64,000 nucleotides of DNA from positions 558,001-622,000 of the forward strand of contig CBDBNT010000004.1 of the NCBI GenBank assembly GCA_965208015.1. The letters run 5' to 3'. The stretch is from Bin87 sp965208015. Its GTDB lineage: Bacteria > Chloroflexota > Dehalococcoidia > Lucifugimonadales > UBA3495. Shown here piece by piece: positions 41,170 through 50,281 of the stretch. The notes under the pieces are model-generated. The model did not search any database, was not told where the DNA came from, and was given only the letters and a program-made list of their open reading frames with translations. The number at the start of each line of letters is the position of its first letter. Position 1 is the stretch's first letter. Both the position numbers and the translations under genes were made by a program.

Positions 41170-42765
41170 TCAGCCCTCGTGAACCGTCTTGCCGCCGACG
41201 ATGGTGCGCTCGACGGTGATGTCCTTGATGCCGAAGGGGTCGATGGCGGTGGGGTCCTCGGCCAGGACCACCAGGTCGGCCAGTTTGCCCACTTCGATGC
41301 TGCCCTTGAGGTTTTCCTCGAAGCCGGCGTAGGCGCCGTTCCGGGTGTAGATGCGGAGGGCGTCCTCCACGGAGATGCGCTGGTTGACGCCCCACTCCCG
41401 TCCCTCGCTGTCGGTGCGGGTGACGCAGCTTTGGATGCCCATCAACGGCTCGAAGGGACCGGGTGGGTAGTCGGTGGCTCCGGTGGACATGACGTTGTAG
41501 TCCATGAACGAGCGCTGAGCAAACATCCATTGCAGCCGATCTTCGCCGTAGAACTGCATCTTCTCGCCGTGGTAGTAAACGTAGGTGCAGAAGGGTGTCG
41601 CCACCGCGCCCAGGTGGTGCATGCGGTTGAGCAGGTCAGGGTTCACCAGCGTGCAGTGCTCGATACGATGGCGCGGGTCGGGCCTGGGGTGAGCCTTCTG
41701 GGCGGCTTCGTAGGCCCGCAGCACGAGGTCGATGGTGGAATCACCGTTGGCGTGGATGCACACCTGGAAGCCGGCGGCATGCATCTCCATGACGTTGACG
41801 GCGATCTCGTCGGCGGTCATGGTGAGGATGCCGTGGTCGCAGCAACTGCCCACGTAGGGCTCGGACAGGTAGGCGGTGCGGGAAGCGATGGCCCCGTCCG
41901 CGACCATCTTGATGCCGCCGATGCGGAGGCGGTCGTCGCCCATGCCCGCGAGGATGCCGGCATCGCGCAACGCGGGGAAATAGCGATACCACATCAGCGC
42001 GTAGACGCGCAAGGTCAGGTCGCCGTTGTCTCGGCCTTCCTGGTAGGTGCGCAGCTCGTAGTCGGTAACGCGGGCGTCGTGGACGCTGGTGAGGCCGGCG
42101 CGGTTGAGCATCTCGCAGATGACGCGCAACCCTTCGCGCCTGGTGTCGGAGGACTCGACCGGGAGCTGGTTTTCCCGCAGGTCATCGGCGGCGCGCTCGT
42201 AGATCACACCGTCCAAGCGGCCGGTATCGGCGTAGCGTCCCAGCCGGCCGCCCGGCGGGTCCTCCGTCTCGTCGTTGAATCCCGCCCGTTCCAGCGCCAG
42301 CGAGTTGCCGTAGTACACGTGCCCGGCCCGGTGGGACACCAGGATGGGGTGCTCGGTACTGACGGCGTCCAGGTCCTCCCGGCGCAGGAAGCGGTTCTCC
42401 GCCGTCTTTGTGTCGTCGAATTTGAAGCCCTGGACCCATTCACCGGCGGGAGTCACCGCGACCCTTTCGCGCAGGGCATCCTGTATGTCGCCGATGGTGG
42501 GCATCGAGCAATCGGCGGCCATGACGTGGCGGGTGCCGCTGCTGAGCACGTGGATGTGGGCGTCGATGAATCCGGGGAGCACTGTCTTGCCGGGCAGTTC
42601 AACGATCTTGGTGCTCGGCCCGATTAGCGTCTCCAGGTCCGAGTCGCTGCCCACGCCGATGAACCGGCCATCGCGCATGGCAACCGCGGAGGCGCGAGGC
42701 TGCTTGGGGTCAATGGTGATGACGTTGGCGCGGCGGATGACGGTGTCGGCGTGGTAGGCGGCCAT
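41170..42765 (-). CDS. Amidohydrolase family protein (YtcJ-like)
   Basis: A 531-residue YtcJ-type amidohydrolase. The flanking sandwich opens TVIRRANVITIDPKQPRASA, then LPGFIDAHIHVLSSG with the HxH pair. Two further histidine blocks are VCIHANGDSTIDL and HRIEHCTLVNPDLL, and a Asp/Pro-rich catalytic loop reads STGATDYPPGPFEP. AAGGAGTTCCCC precedes the ATG at 42765; the frame extends 7 residues upstream without a ribosome site. Members hydrolyse exo-type amides or are deaminases; no narrower guess is warranted. Convergent with binding-protein copy 2. Confidence 0.87.
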   Translation of the reverse strand: MAAYHADTVIRRANVITIDPKQPRASAVAMRDGRFIGVGSDSDLETLIGPSTKIVELPGKTVLPGFIDAHIHVLSSGTRHVMAADCSMPTIGDIQDALRERVAVTPAGEWVQGFKFDDTKTAENRFLRREDLDAVSTEHPILVSHRAGHVYYGNSLALERAGFNDETEDPPGGRLGRYADTGRLDGVIYERAADDLRENQLPVESSDTRREGLRVICEMLNRAGLTSVHDARVTDYELRTYQEGRDNGDLTLRVYALMWYRYFPALRDAGILAGMGDDRLRIGGIKMVADGAIASRTAYLSEPYVGSCCDHGILTMTADEIAVNVMEMHAAGFQVCIHANGDSTIDLVLRAYEAAQKAHPRPDPRHRIEHCTLVNPDLLNRMHHLGAVATPFCTYVYYHGEKMQFYGEDRLQWMFAQRSFMDYNVMSTGATDYPPGPFEPLMGIQSCVTRTDSEGREWGVNQRISVEDALRIYTRNGAYAGFEENLKGSIEVGKLADLVVLAEDPTAIDPFGIKDITVERTIVGGKTVHEG

Positions 42766-42792
42766 GGGGAACTCCTTTGAGATCAAAAAAGA

Positions 42793-44655
42793 TTAGAACC
42801 GAAGGTCAGCCACGTTTGTTATTCTGTTTCGTCTCGCACGCATCATATCGGCAAAATCTGGCCACTTGCTGCCGAAATTGCGCAGGTCAGTACAATCAGA
42901 CACTACCGTAAGCGCGCTTCCGCCTGGATGGGCTTTGAGTCGCGTAAGAGCCGTGTATAGCAAGGCGGGATTGCGATGCTGGCTATAGCAATCAGCATAT
43001 ATTATCAAATGCCGACCCTCCCAACCCTTAAAACTGTGTACAGTAGTCGCTTTAACTTTGGACGAACCCTGAAAAAAAGCGAGTTTTTGGCGTCGCGACT
43101 CTTTGCCATCGACGTCAAAAGTATGGAGTATTCGAGCCCCCATTCGCTCGAACTCATCCACCAACGCCCTACCTATTTCACCAGATGACAAGAAAACAAC
43201 ATCGGGGATAGCGGTATCAGACCGCAAGCGAATCATTTGTCGCCTCATTTCTTCAACACAATGACGTACTGCCTGGTCGGGTTCAACCTGTAGCCAGCGC
43301 AATTCAGCAGGGCTGTTCAACGTCGGTTGATATATTGTGGGTATGTCTACTTCCATATCGCTGAGAAATTCATTGACGTAATCCTCCAATATCGGAATCA
43401 TAGCCGGCGGTAAGCGATAGCTTTCCTTGAGTTCTAACCACTCGCCACGAAACCCAGCTCCAATCATGGCTTCGTCGGTCCAAGCGCTAGCCTTTCCGTA
43501 GATATCCTGTGTCTTGTCCGCAACCAACAGCTTTTCACCGTCGTTTGCGACTGCTTTAAGCAGTGTTTGCCACCAAAGTGGCCTGAAGTCCTGTCCTTCA
43601 TCAACCAATATGGCATCGTAATGTAGCAGAACAGCATCCGATGACAGGCAATCGTATATTTCGCATACCAATTCTGCCATGTTCCTTTCCAGTACGTCGT
43701 CGGGGATTTGGTTTGCCCAGAGATTGCCATAGCGAACAGAATACCCCGAGACGACGCAAACTCGTTTGCACCACGCATGAAAGTGAAGGAAATCTACGTT
43801 CTCGGCAACCGTGTGCCAATGGTCCGTGTACCGCAGCGCCAGGTCACGCAGGTAATTGCCTATCGTGATGTTGAAGGTGCAAACCAAAACCCTCAAACCT
43901 TCGTTAGCCAGCTCAGCAGCGCGAGCGGCCAGCGCCAGACTCTTGCCCGAACCAGCCGGCCCTTTCACGCGGCGATAGCCGGTAACTGTTCGGGTTTTTG
44001 CTATCTGAAGCTGACGGTTGTCCATCTCCCAATCGAGGGGTTCCCGCTGTTCACGACTGAATGCCGGTTCGGTAAGCCAGCCCCGCAAATCATTCGCCGT
44101 ATTTGGGGACATTACCTTGGACCACGTGCGCCGGTATTCAGGGAATATAGCGGCAAGGTTACTACTTGCTATGTCATCGGCTCCCGACACCGGATAGTAT
44201 TGCGGATATTGGAGTATCCCATCCTCAGATTCGAGGAAAGGTGTGAACACACGATTCAACTCTGACGTCGGAACTTGCGGGCAAATTATTCCGGTGGTAA
44301 TTGCTTGCACTCCGGCCTTCCCGAATTGGTCGTTAAGACGAGGACAGTACAGGTTGAGGATCTCGTCTTTGTATAGTCGCATCCTTGTGATCGGATTGCG
44401 TCGGGTCCGGCCATCCTCCAGAGAGCAGCGAACCCACTCCACATCCCCATCGTCTACGTCAAATACCGCAATGCCGGCTGTAGGATTAATCAGGACGATG
44501 TCAGGCCGTAGTCCATTAAGGTGAGGCCGAACGTAGATTTCCCACTCGATCGGCAATCGGGCGTCGAAAAGGTTTATTACCTCAACCATGCCGGCGGACG
44601 GTGGACGGCGCAACTTGCCTAGTTCACCGCGTGATGGTTCGATTATCCGGTTCAT
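42793..44655 (-). CDS. NERD-domain-linked superfamily 1 helicase
   Basis: 620 residues. The N-terminal part (PIEWEIYVRPHLNGLRPDIV, INPTAGIAVFDV) fits a NERD nuclease-related domain; the usual catalytic residues are only partly readable. The helicase core follows: Walker A VKGPAGSGKSLALA near residue 233, Walker B ILVDEGQDFRPLWW near 350, LKESYRLPPAMIPI, ATTVHSFKGWEGRHLII and LLYTALTRLKA. Base composition is visibly AT-richer than on either side, which suggests lateral acquisition. NERD-helicases occur in plasmid and anti-phage contexts, but no partner gene is obvious here. It is separated from the amidohydrolase by 27 bases. Confidence 0.82.
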   Translation of the reverse strand: MNRIIEPSRGELGKLRRPPSAGMVEVINLFDARLPIEWEIYVRPHLNGLRPDIVLINPTAGIAVFDVDDGDVEWVRCSLEDGRTRRNPITRMRLYKDEILNLYCPRLNDQFGKAGVQAITTGIICPQVPTSELNRVFTPFLESEDGILQYPQYYPVSGADDIASSNLAAIFPEYRRTWSKVMSPNTANDLRGWLTEPAFSREQREPLDWEMDNRQLQIAKTRTVTGYRRVKGPAGSGKSLALAARAAELANEGLRVLVCTFNITIGNYLRDLALRYTDHWHTVAENVDFLHFHAWCKRVCVVSGYSVRYGNLWANQIPDDVLERNMAELVCEIYDCLSSDAVLLHYDAILVDEGQDFRPLWWQTLLKAVANDGEKLLVADKTQDIYGKASAWTDEAMIGAGFRGEWLELKESYRLPPAMIPILEDYVNEFLSDMEVDIPTIYQPTLNSPAELRWLQVEPDQAVRHCVEEMRRQMIRLRSDTAIPDVVFLSSGEIGRALVDEFERMGARILHTFDVDGKESRRQKLAFFQGSSKVKATTVHSFKGWEGRHLIIYADCYSQHRNPALLYTALTRLKAHPGGSALTVVSDCTDLRNFGSKWPDFADMMRARRNRITNVADLRF

Positions 44656-44823
44656 ATTGCCTTACGTTCCTGCTCAACCCCGTGATCATGTTGAGGTTTC
44701 TTACCACGGATGTCAATGGACACTGAGTTTCGGGCTTTGTGTTACGTCGAAGACCGTCCTACGTACAGTGCCCGTTGGCATAAAGCCGTCAGCAAGATGA
44801 ATGGATCAGCAAGCCAGCCCCAC

Positions 44824-45576
44824 TCACTTGGCAGTATACCCGCCATCGATAACCAATTCGCTGCCGGTCATGAAGGACGCCTCGTCGGAGGCCAGGAACA
44901 GCGCGCCGTAGGATATGTCCTCGGTGGTGCCGACGCGGCCCAACGGGATGTTGTCGATGCGAGCCTGGATTTCCTCGGAGGTCTGGTCGCCCATGCCCTC
45001 GCGGCGCATGTCGGTGTCGACGCTGCCCGGGTGAATGGAGTTGGCGCGGATGCTCTCCGATGCGTACTGGATTGCAGTGGACTTGGTGAACAGGCGCACC
45101 GCTCCCTTGGTGGCGATATAGGCCGGCGGGCCGATGGAGACCAGCCCGCTGATGGACGAGATGTTGATGATGCTCCCGCCGCCGGCGCGCCGCATGGCCG
45201 GGATCACGGCCTTGGTGCCGAGGAACACGCCCTTGGCGTTGATCTCCATGATGTGGTCCCAGTCGTCGCCGGTGGTTTCCTCGATGTCCTTGCGGAGAAC
45301 GATGGCGGCGTTGTTGACGAGGACGTCCACCTTTCCGAAGCGCTGCTCGGCGGTTTCGATGGCGCGTTGCCAGTCGTCGTCGCTGGTGACGTCGAGGTGC
45401 AGATAGACGGCCTCGCCGCCCATTTCGCGGATTTCGGCTTCCACTTGCATACCGAGTTCATCGCGTATGTCCCCGATGACGACCTTGGCGCCTTCCTGGG
45501 CGAACATCCGCGACTCGGTAGCGCCCTGCCCGCGCGCGCCGCCGGTGATGATTGCAACCTTGCCTTCCAGCCTCAT
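44824..45576 (-). CDS. SDR-family oxidoreductase (glucose/3-oxoacyl-type)
   Basis: A 250-residue classical SDR. Cofactor motif TGGARGQG at residues 11-18, NNAA near 90, catalytic INISSISGL with Ser and AYIATKGAVRL with Tyr-x3-Lys, and the standard C-terminal GSELVIDGGYTAK. The VVIGDIRDE residues after strand 2 place an Asp at the tip, favouring NAD. FabG, sugar and cyclohexanol dehydrogenases share this pattern, so the substrate is open. It starts in an ATGA overlap with a small membrane-protein gene upstream on the same strand. Confidence 0.89.
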   Translation of the reverse strand: MRLEGKVAIITGGARGQGATESRMFAQEGAKVVIGDIRDELGMQVEAEIREMGGEAVYLHLDVTSDDDWQRAIETAEQRFGKVDVLVNNAAIVLRKDIEETTGDDWDHIMEINAKGVFLGTKAVIPAMRRAGGGSIINISSISGLVSIGPPAYIATKGAVRLFTKSTAIQYASESIRANSIHPGSVDTDMRREGMGDQTSEEIQARIDNIPLGRVGTTEDISYGALFLASDEASFMTGSELVIDGGYTAK

Positions 45577-45968
45577 GGTGTAGCCTCCTGTTGGTTCCCG
45601 CTCTCCAACTCTTGGAGAGCTAAGTCGTCCTTTATGTATAACATCCTGAACCGGTACGAAATCAGGATACAGGAACCGGAGGTCAATATCAGGAACGCGA
45701 ATACCAATATGTCAACCCATTTGACCTGCTCTTCCAGAGAAGGTGTGGACGGTACGACACTTTCATCTGTGGCTACGTCCGCAGGAGCGCTCTCCGGTTT
45801 TTCGACCCCATCTGATGACGATTCGATTATGGGGCGGAAGCCCTGCTCTGCCATAAATGTGAACGACAGCGTTGCGACGGCTATTCCTATGGTTAACCAG
45901 AACCTGCACCAAGCCAAGTTTCTGTCGTAGGATCGTTGATGATCAGAAGAGGGGCTACCAGTCAGCAT
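45573..45968 (-). CDS. Small two-helix membrane protein, first gene to SDR
   Basis: 131 residues. Two hydrophobic segments, WLTIGIAVATLSFTFMA near residues 20-36 and ILVFAFLILTSGSCILIS near 88-105, are separated by an acidic Ser/Pro-rich linker. The ATG at 45968 gives a sensible protein; an upstream start at 46076 would overlap the next gene much more. It overlaps the SDR start by ATGA and the 73-residue membrane protein by 14 bases, so three genes form a tight run. Function unknown. Confidence 0.6.
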   Translation of the reverse strand: MLTGSPSSDHQRSYDRNLAWCRFWLTIGIAVATLSFTFMAEQGFRPIIESSSDGVEKPESAPADVATDESVVPSTPSLEEQVKWVDILVFAFLILTSGSCILISYRFRMLYIKDDLALQELESGNQQEATP

Positions 45969-46176
45969 TGCCAATCCGGAGCACGGCGTAAGGGAACAGG
46001 AAACCGGCAACCAGGAATAAAATCCCGATTCCGTATACCACCAGCGCCACAATCGCTGGATGAACGTTGCCGGCATCGTTGACCGCGTTGGCGGCTGTGG
46101 TCCAACCCCAAGTCCCCAAAATGAGGATAACCGCCATACCTAACAACAAAATGCCAATGCGTGGCGCACTCATCAT
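45955..46176 (-). CDS. Very small membrane protein
   Basis: 73 residues with two hydrophobic segments, IGILLLGMAVILILGTWGW (about residues 6-24) and VALVVYGIGILFLVAGFLF (about 42-62), linked by ANAVNDAGNVHPA. Start is ATG ATG at 46176/46173 with GGGAAGG upstream. It overlaps the 131-residue membrane gene by 14 bases. No known family; the pair may form a complex or a small transporter subunit. Confidence 0.55.
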   Translation of the reverse strand: MMSAPRIGILLLGMAVILILGTWGWTTAANAVNDAGNVHPAIVALVVYGIGILFLVAGFLFPYAVLRIGNADW

Positions 46177-46243
46177 TGACCTTCCCGCGAATCAGTCGAA
46201 AACAGACATCTTGCCTGCCAATATCATACGGCAGTGAGATAAC

Positions 46244-47179
46244 TCACCGCAATTCCGCCGCCGCGCGCTCGGCGAACTCCGGCCGGACGATGCTCTCGTA
46301 GGGATGGGGCTCGCGGACCAAGCCGCCGGAGATCAACGCGTCGCGCATGCGGTCGAACCCGTGGCGGCTTATAGTGGGATCGATGGCCCACACGCCGGCG
46401 TCCTTGTACCGTTGCACGCCCTCGGCCAAAATCGCGCGGTCGTACTCGGGAAAGACCGCGGAGATCCGGTCCGCCACGGCTTCGGCCGGGCTGTCGGCGA
46501 CCCAGCGTTGGGCGCGGGCGTAGCCGTTGACGAAACGCTGCACCGTGTCGGGGTTTTCAGCCAGGTACGACGGCGTGACCGCGAAACTGCTGTAACACAC
46601 GAACCCGCTCTCGTTGCCCAGCGTCGCCGCAATGTGGCCCGAACCCTCGCTGACCAACTGCACCGCAAACGGATTGGGCACCTGGAGGTAATCGGCGTCG
46701 CCGTTGCGGAACCGGCCCAGCATCTCCTCGGCGGACAGGCCGCCCATCAGGTTCACACTGGCCGGATCGACGCCGTGCCAGCGCATGGCGGCCTGCAGCG
46801 TGGTGTAGGGAACGGGGGTGAAGCCGACGGGAATCAGCGTGGAACCCGCCAGTTCCGCCCAGCGCCAGACGTCAGTGGGTTGCTTGGACAGCAGGAAGAA
46901 CCCGTCGCGCTGGTTGATCTCGGCGACGTGCAGGGGTGGGTCGCTGCTGCCGGCGTCGAGGTCCATGAAACTGCGGCTGATGCCGCTCTGGGTGATGTCG
47001 ATGTCGCCGGCCTTGAGCAGGTCGGTGCTGGTTTGGCCGGTGGGGACATGGGCGAAATCGACTTCGAGACCCTGGTCTTCCAAGAAGCCGCCTTCCACGG
47101 CGACGTAAATCGTCGTGTAGAACATGTTGCGGAAAGCCACCCGCAGCCGGATCCGGTCTCCGCTTGCTTGCTGACTCAT
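46244..47179 (-). CDS. NMT1/THI5-like ABC substrate-binding-type protein without a signal peptide
   Basis: 311 residues, an NMT1/SsuA-like fold: LRVAFRNMFYTTIYVAVEGG and FLEDQGLEVDFAHVPTG at the start, PNPFAVQLVSEGSGHIAATL, VTPSYLAENPDTVQRFVNGY and the domain closing SRHGFDRMRDALISGG. These proteins bind nitrate, sulphonate, taurine or thiamine precursors. The ATG at 47179 (AGGAGA upstream) gives no signal peptide, and upstream codons 47383-47182 are an antisense overlap with the ABC gene, so a longer start is unlikely. It may therefore work in the cytoplasm as an enzyme-like or sensing protein, or use a non-classical export. Confidence 0.8.
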   Translation of the reverse strand: MSQQASGDRIRLRVAFRNMFYTTIYVAVEGGFLEDQGLEVDFAHVPTGQTSTDLLKAGDIDITQSGISRSFMDLDAGSSDPPLHVAEINQRDGFFLLSKQPTDVWRWAELAGSTLIPVGFTPVPYTTLQAAMRWHGVDPASVNLMGGLSAEEMLGRFRNGDADYLQVPNPFAVQLVSEGSGHIAATLGNESGFVCYSSFAVTPSYLAENPDTVQRFVNGYARAQRWVADSPAEAVADRISAVFPEYDRAILAEGVQRYKDAGVWAIDPTISRHGFDRMRDALISGGLVREPHPYESIVRPEFAERAAAELR

Positions 47180-47204
47180 TGCATTCTCCTGGTGTGGGGT
47201 TGGT

Positions 47205-49160
47205 TCACGCGGGCACGGGCAGGCGCAGGTTGCCGCCGGCCATGATGGCCACTCCGTCCTCGCTGACGTATTCCACGCGGCCGCCCTCGAACTGCTCGTC
47301 GTAGAGCTGGGCGTACAGCCCGCCCAACGCCAGCAACTCATAGTGGGTGCCCTGCTCGACAATTCGGCCGCGGTCGACGACAAAGATGACGTCGGCGGAC
47401 ATGATGGTGGAGAGGCGGTGGGCGATGGCGATGGTGGTGCGGCCCTGCATCAGCGGTTCCAGGGCAGCCTGCACGTAGCGCTCGCTGGTAGTATCCAGGG
47501 ACGAGGTTGCCTCGTCCAGTATGAGCAGGCGCGGGTCGTGCAGGATGACGCGGGCGATGGACAGCCGCTGCCGCTCTCCGCCGGAGAGCCGGTAGCCACG
47601 CTCGCCGACTACGGTGTCGTAGCCGTCGGGGAACTCCATCACGCGATCGTGTATGTAGGCGGCTTTGGCAGCCTCGTGCAGCTCCCGCTCGGTGGCGTCG
47701 GGGTTGCCGTAGAGCAGGTTTTCACGGATAGAGGCGTGGAACAAGTAGCTGTCCTGGGAGACGTACCCGACGATGCGAGCGAGGCTGTCCAGCCGGATAC
47801 GCCGAACGTCGATACCGTCGATGCTGACCGTTCCGGAGGTGCAGTCGTACAGGCGGGGGATGAGGTAGGAGATGGTGGTCTTGCCGGCGCCGCTGGGGCC
47901 GACCAGGGCCGCCAGTTGACCGGGCTTCACGTCCAGGTCCACGCCGTCAAGGGCCCAGAATACCCGTCCGTCGTCCTCGATATCGTAGCCGTCGGCCAGC
48001 AGGGTCGCCGGATGGTAGTTCATGCGCACGTCGCGCAGCGCCACCGCGCCGGCTACCTTTTCGGTGGGCAGGTCTACAGCGTCCGCTGCGTCGGCTATCT
48101 CGGGCCGGATGTCCAGGTAGCTGAAGATGCGCTCGAACAAGGCCAGGGATGATTGCAGTTCCACAGAGGTTCGGAGCAGAGTGTTGATGGGGAAGTAGAG
48201 GCGGGTCTGCAGCGTGGTGAAAGCTACGATGGTGCCGGGGGTAATTCCCGTCTGGCCGATGCCGCCGTAAAGGATGTAACCGGCCAGCACGTACACCACT
48301 ACCGGAGTTAGCGAGAAGAAGATCTGCATACCGGCCCACACAGTCTGGCCGGTCATCTCGCGGCGGATTTCCAGATCGGAAAGGCGCACGTTCTGGTCGT
48401 GGAAGCGGGCCACCTCCCGGTTCTGCGCTCCGAACAGGCGGGTGAGCATGACGCCGGAAACGGATAGCGTCTCCTGGGTGATGGCGGTCATTTCGGCGGT
48501 GGACTCCTGGACCCGAGCCGAGGCCGCACGTCGGCGCTTGCCAACCTTGTAGCTGAACACCACAAACAGAGGCGTAATCCCGATGGCCACCAGGGTCAGC
48601 TCCCACGACAACACGGCCATGGCAACCAGGGTGCTGATCAGGATCACCACGTTGGACAGGATGCTGCTGACGGTGCCGGTCACCACCACGCGAATGCCGG
48701 CCACGTCGTTGGAGACGCGGCTCTGGATCTCGCCGGTGCGCTGGGAGGTGAAGAAGCCCAACGACAACGTTTGAAGGTGGGAATAGAGCCGGTCGCGTAG
48801 GTCACGCATCACCCGCTGGCCGACCTGCTGGGTGAGCCAGGTTTGCAGCACTCCCAGGCTGCCCGTCACCACGACCACCGCGGACATGGCGACGGCCAGG
48901 GTCCACAGCAGGGACAGGTTGGGGCCACCGTCCACAAAGAGGGCGGAGTCGAAGACGACCCGGATGAGGATCGGGTTGACCACGCCCAAGCCGGCGGTGA
49001 CCAGGATCAGCAGGCCGATGGCAAGGACGCGCGGCCAGTAGGGCTGAAAGGCGGCGGCGATCCGCCGGTTCAGGTGCGCCACCCGCCGGCTGGGCCGGCT
49101 CCGGCTGGAGTCCGCCGACCGCCGGTACCCGTGGGGCATGTTTTCACGCACTGGTCGCAT
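47205..49160 (-). CDS. ABC transporter, fused permease/ATPase (MsbA/LmrA-type exporter)
   Basis: A 651-residue half-transporter exporter. Six TM helices span residues about 45-330 (AIGLLILVTAGLGVVNPILI, LSLLWTLAVAMSAVVVVTG), then an ATPase with Walker A VGPSGAGKTT, YVSQDSYLF, signature LSGGERQR, and Walker B LLILDEATSSLD with the switch His in IAHRLST. The N-terminal 35 residues are basic. An 11-residue C-terminal tail follows (GGNLRLPVPA). The pattern is that of lipid or drug exporters. The NMT1-like gene lies 25 bases downstream on the same strand, which is unusual because NMT1 proteins serve importers. Confidence 0.91.
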   Translation of the reverse strand: MRPVRENMPHGYRRSADSSRSRPSRRVAHLNRRIAAAFQPYWPRVLAIGLLILVTAGLGVVNPILIRVVFDSALFVDGGPNLSLLWTLAVAMSAVVVVTGSLGVLQTWLTQQVGQRVMRDLRDRLYSHLQTLSLGFFTSQRTGEIQSRVSNDVAGIRVVVTGTVSSILSNVVILISTLVAMAVLSWELTLVAIGITPLFVVFSYKVGKRRRAASARVQESTAEMTAITQETLSVSGVMLTRLFGAQNREVARFHDQNVRLSDLEIRREMTGQTVWAGMQIFFSLTPVVVYVLAGYILYGGIGQTGITPGTIVAFTTLQTRLYFPINTLLRTSVELQSSLALFERIFSYLDIRPEIADAADAVDLPTEKVAGAVALRDVRMNYHPATLLADGYDIEDDGRVFWALDGVDLDVKPGQLAALVGPSGAGKTTISYLIPRLYDCTSGTVSIDGIDVRRIRLDSLARIVGYVSQDSYLFHASIRENLLYGNPDATERELHEAAKAAYIHDRVMEFPDGYDTVVGERGYRLSGGERQRLSIARVILHDPRLLILDEATSSLDTTSERYVQAALEPLMQGRTTIAIAHRLSTIMSADVIFVVDRGRIVEQGTHYELLALGGLYAQLYDEQFEGGRVEYVSEDGVAIMAGGNLRLPVPA

Positions 49161-49180
49161 GGCATGAGTTTGAGGGTATT

Positions 49181-49289
49181 GTCAGAAGCAGGATTTTCAG
49201 GATTTTGGGATTGGCAGGATTGAAGTCGCTCAGTGGCGAAGGTTTCGATCCTGTCCATCAGGCTAAATCCGATAAATCCTGCTTCTGAC
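49181..49289. repeat. GGATT-phased palindromic element, copy 3 of 3
   Basis: 109 bases; arms GTCAGAAGCAGGATTTTCAG and AAATCCTGCTTCTGAC are a perfect 16-base terminal inverted repeat, with blocks GGATT/GGATT/GGATT/GGATT in the left half. It lies between the ABC exporter start and the LLM gene end, both minus strand, and so would be transcribed between them. Confidence 0.82.
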
Positions 49290-49297
49290 CATTTGCG

Positions 49298-50182
49298 TTA
49301 ATCGATAGCCTCTTTCAGCCGTCGGATGGCGTCGATGTGAGCGTCCGGAGAGGTGGCCCCGCGCAGGCCGGCGGCCATGTGGGTAGCGCCGATCTCCTCC
49401 CAGGACTTGAGCTCGGTGAGCCAGTCCTCGGGGTTGTTGTCGGCGGTGATTGTGATGCGGCCCTCGAAGCCCACTTCCGATGGATCGCGGCCGGCGGCCT
49501 CGGCCTGAGCGCGGATGCGCCCCAGGATCGCTTGGCCGTTGGAATCGGGAGCGAACATGGGGAAGTAGCCATCGGCCAGGCGTCCGATGCGGCGGATGGC
49601 GGCGTTGGGCGGCGTCGGCGACGTGCTGCGGCCGGCGCCGATCCAGATGGGGATGGGTCGCTGCACCGGCAGCGGGTTGATGCCGGCGTGGGTGATGTCG
49701 TGGTACTTGCCGTGGAAGTCGATCACGTCCTCGGTCCACAGCTGGCGGAGCACCTCGATCTGCTCGTCGCAGCGGCTGCCCCGGGTGGCGAAGTCCACAC
49801 CCAGCGCCTCGTATTCCACCGAGTTCCAGCCCACGCCGATGCCCAGCCGGAGCCGTCCGCCGGAGAGCAGGTCAACCTCGGCGGCCTGCTTGGCGACCAG
49901 CGCGGTCTGACGCTGGGGCAGGATCAGGATGCCGGTCGTCAGCCCGATCTTCTTGGTCACGGCGGCCAGGTATGCCATCAGCGTGAAGGGCTCGTGAATA
50001 TATGACTCGTGGGAGTAGGGAAAATGCGGCACCTCCGGATGCTTCTCCGGCACCGCGCCGAGCACGTGGTCAAGTATGCGCACGTGTGCGTAGCCCAAGT
50101 CCTCGGCGGCCTGGATGTAGTCGCGCAGCGCGCCGAAGTCGTCGCCAATCTCAACAATGGGAACCGAAACGCCAATCTCCAT
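49298..50182 (-). CDS. LLM-class F420-dependent oxidoreductase, copy 3
   Basis: 294 residues. F420-type LLM features: DYIQAAEDLGYAHVRILDHV, LTTGILILPQRQTALVAKQA, LLSGGRLRLGIGVGWNSVEY and RPIPIWIGAGRSTSPTPPNA, with the EVDLLSGGRLRLGIGVG block of the F420 subgroup. The ATG at 50182 has GAGGTTCACC upstream. It is shorter than copies 1 and 2, the common size for the F420 subfamily. A palindromic element of 109 bases lies between it and the ABC gene. Confidence 0.86.
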   Translation of the reverse strand: MEIGVSVPIVEIGDDFGALRDYIQAAEDLGYAHVRILDHVLGAVPEKHPEVPHFPYSHESYIHEPFTLMAYLAAVTKKIGLTTGILILPQRQTALVAKQAAEVDLLSGGRLRLGIGVGWNSVEYEALGVDFATRGSRCDEQIEVLRQLWTEDVIDFHGKYHDITHAGINPLPVQRPIPIWIGAGRSTSPTPPNAAIRRIGRLADGYFPMFAPDSNGQAILGRIRAQAEAAGRDPSEVGFEGRITITADNNPEDWLTELKSWEEIGATHMAAGLRGATSPDAHIDAIRRLKEAID

Positions 50183-50281
50183 GGTGAACCTCCCGTTAAA
50201 TGCAAATGCAACAGCCCCGCCATCGGGGGGATGGTCGGGGCCATTATAGCGGGTGGAGTGGGCGGGGGTTGTGTCCCTTAG

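Noticed and set aside
41179..42627. A 482-residue plus-strand frame
   Set aside because: Antisense to the YtcJ-like amidohydrolase with its HxH and later His blocks.
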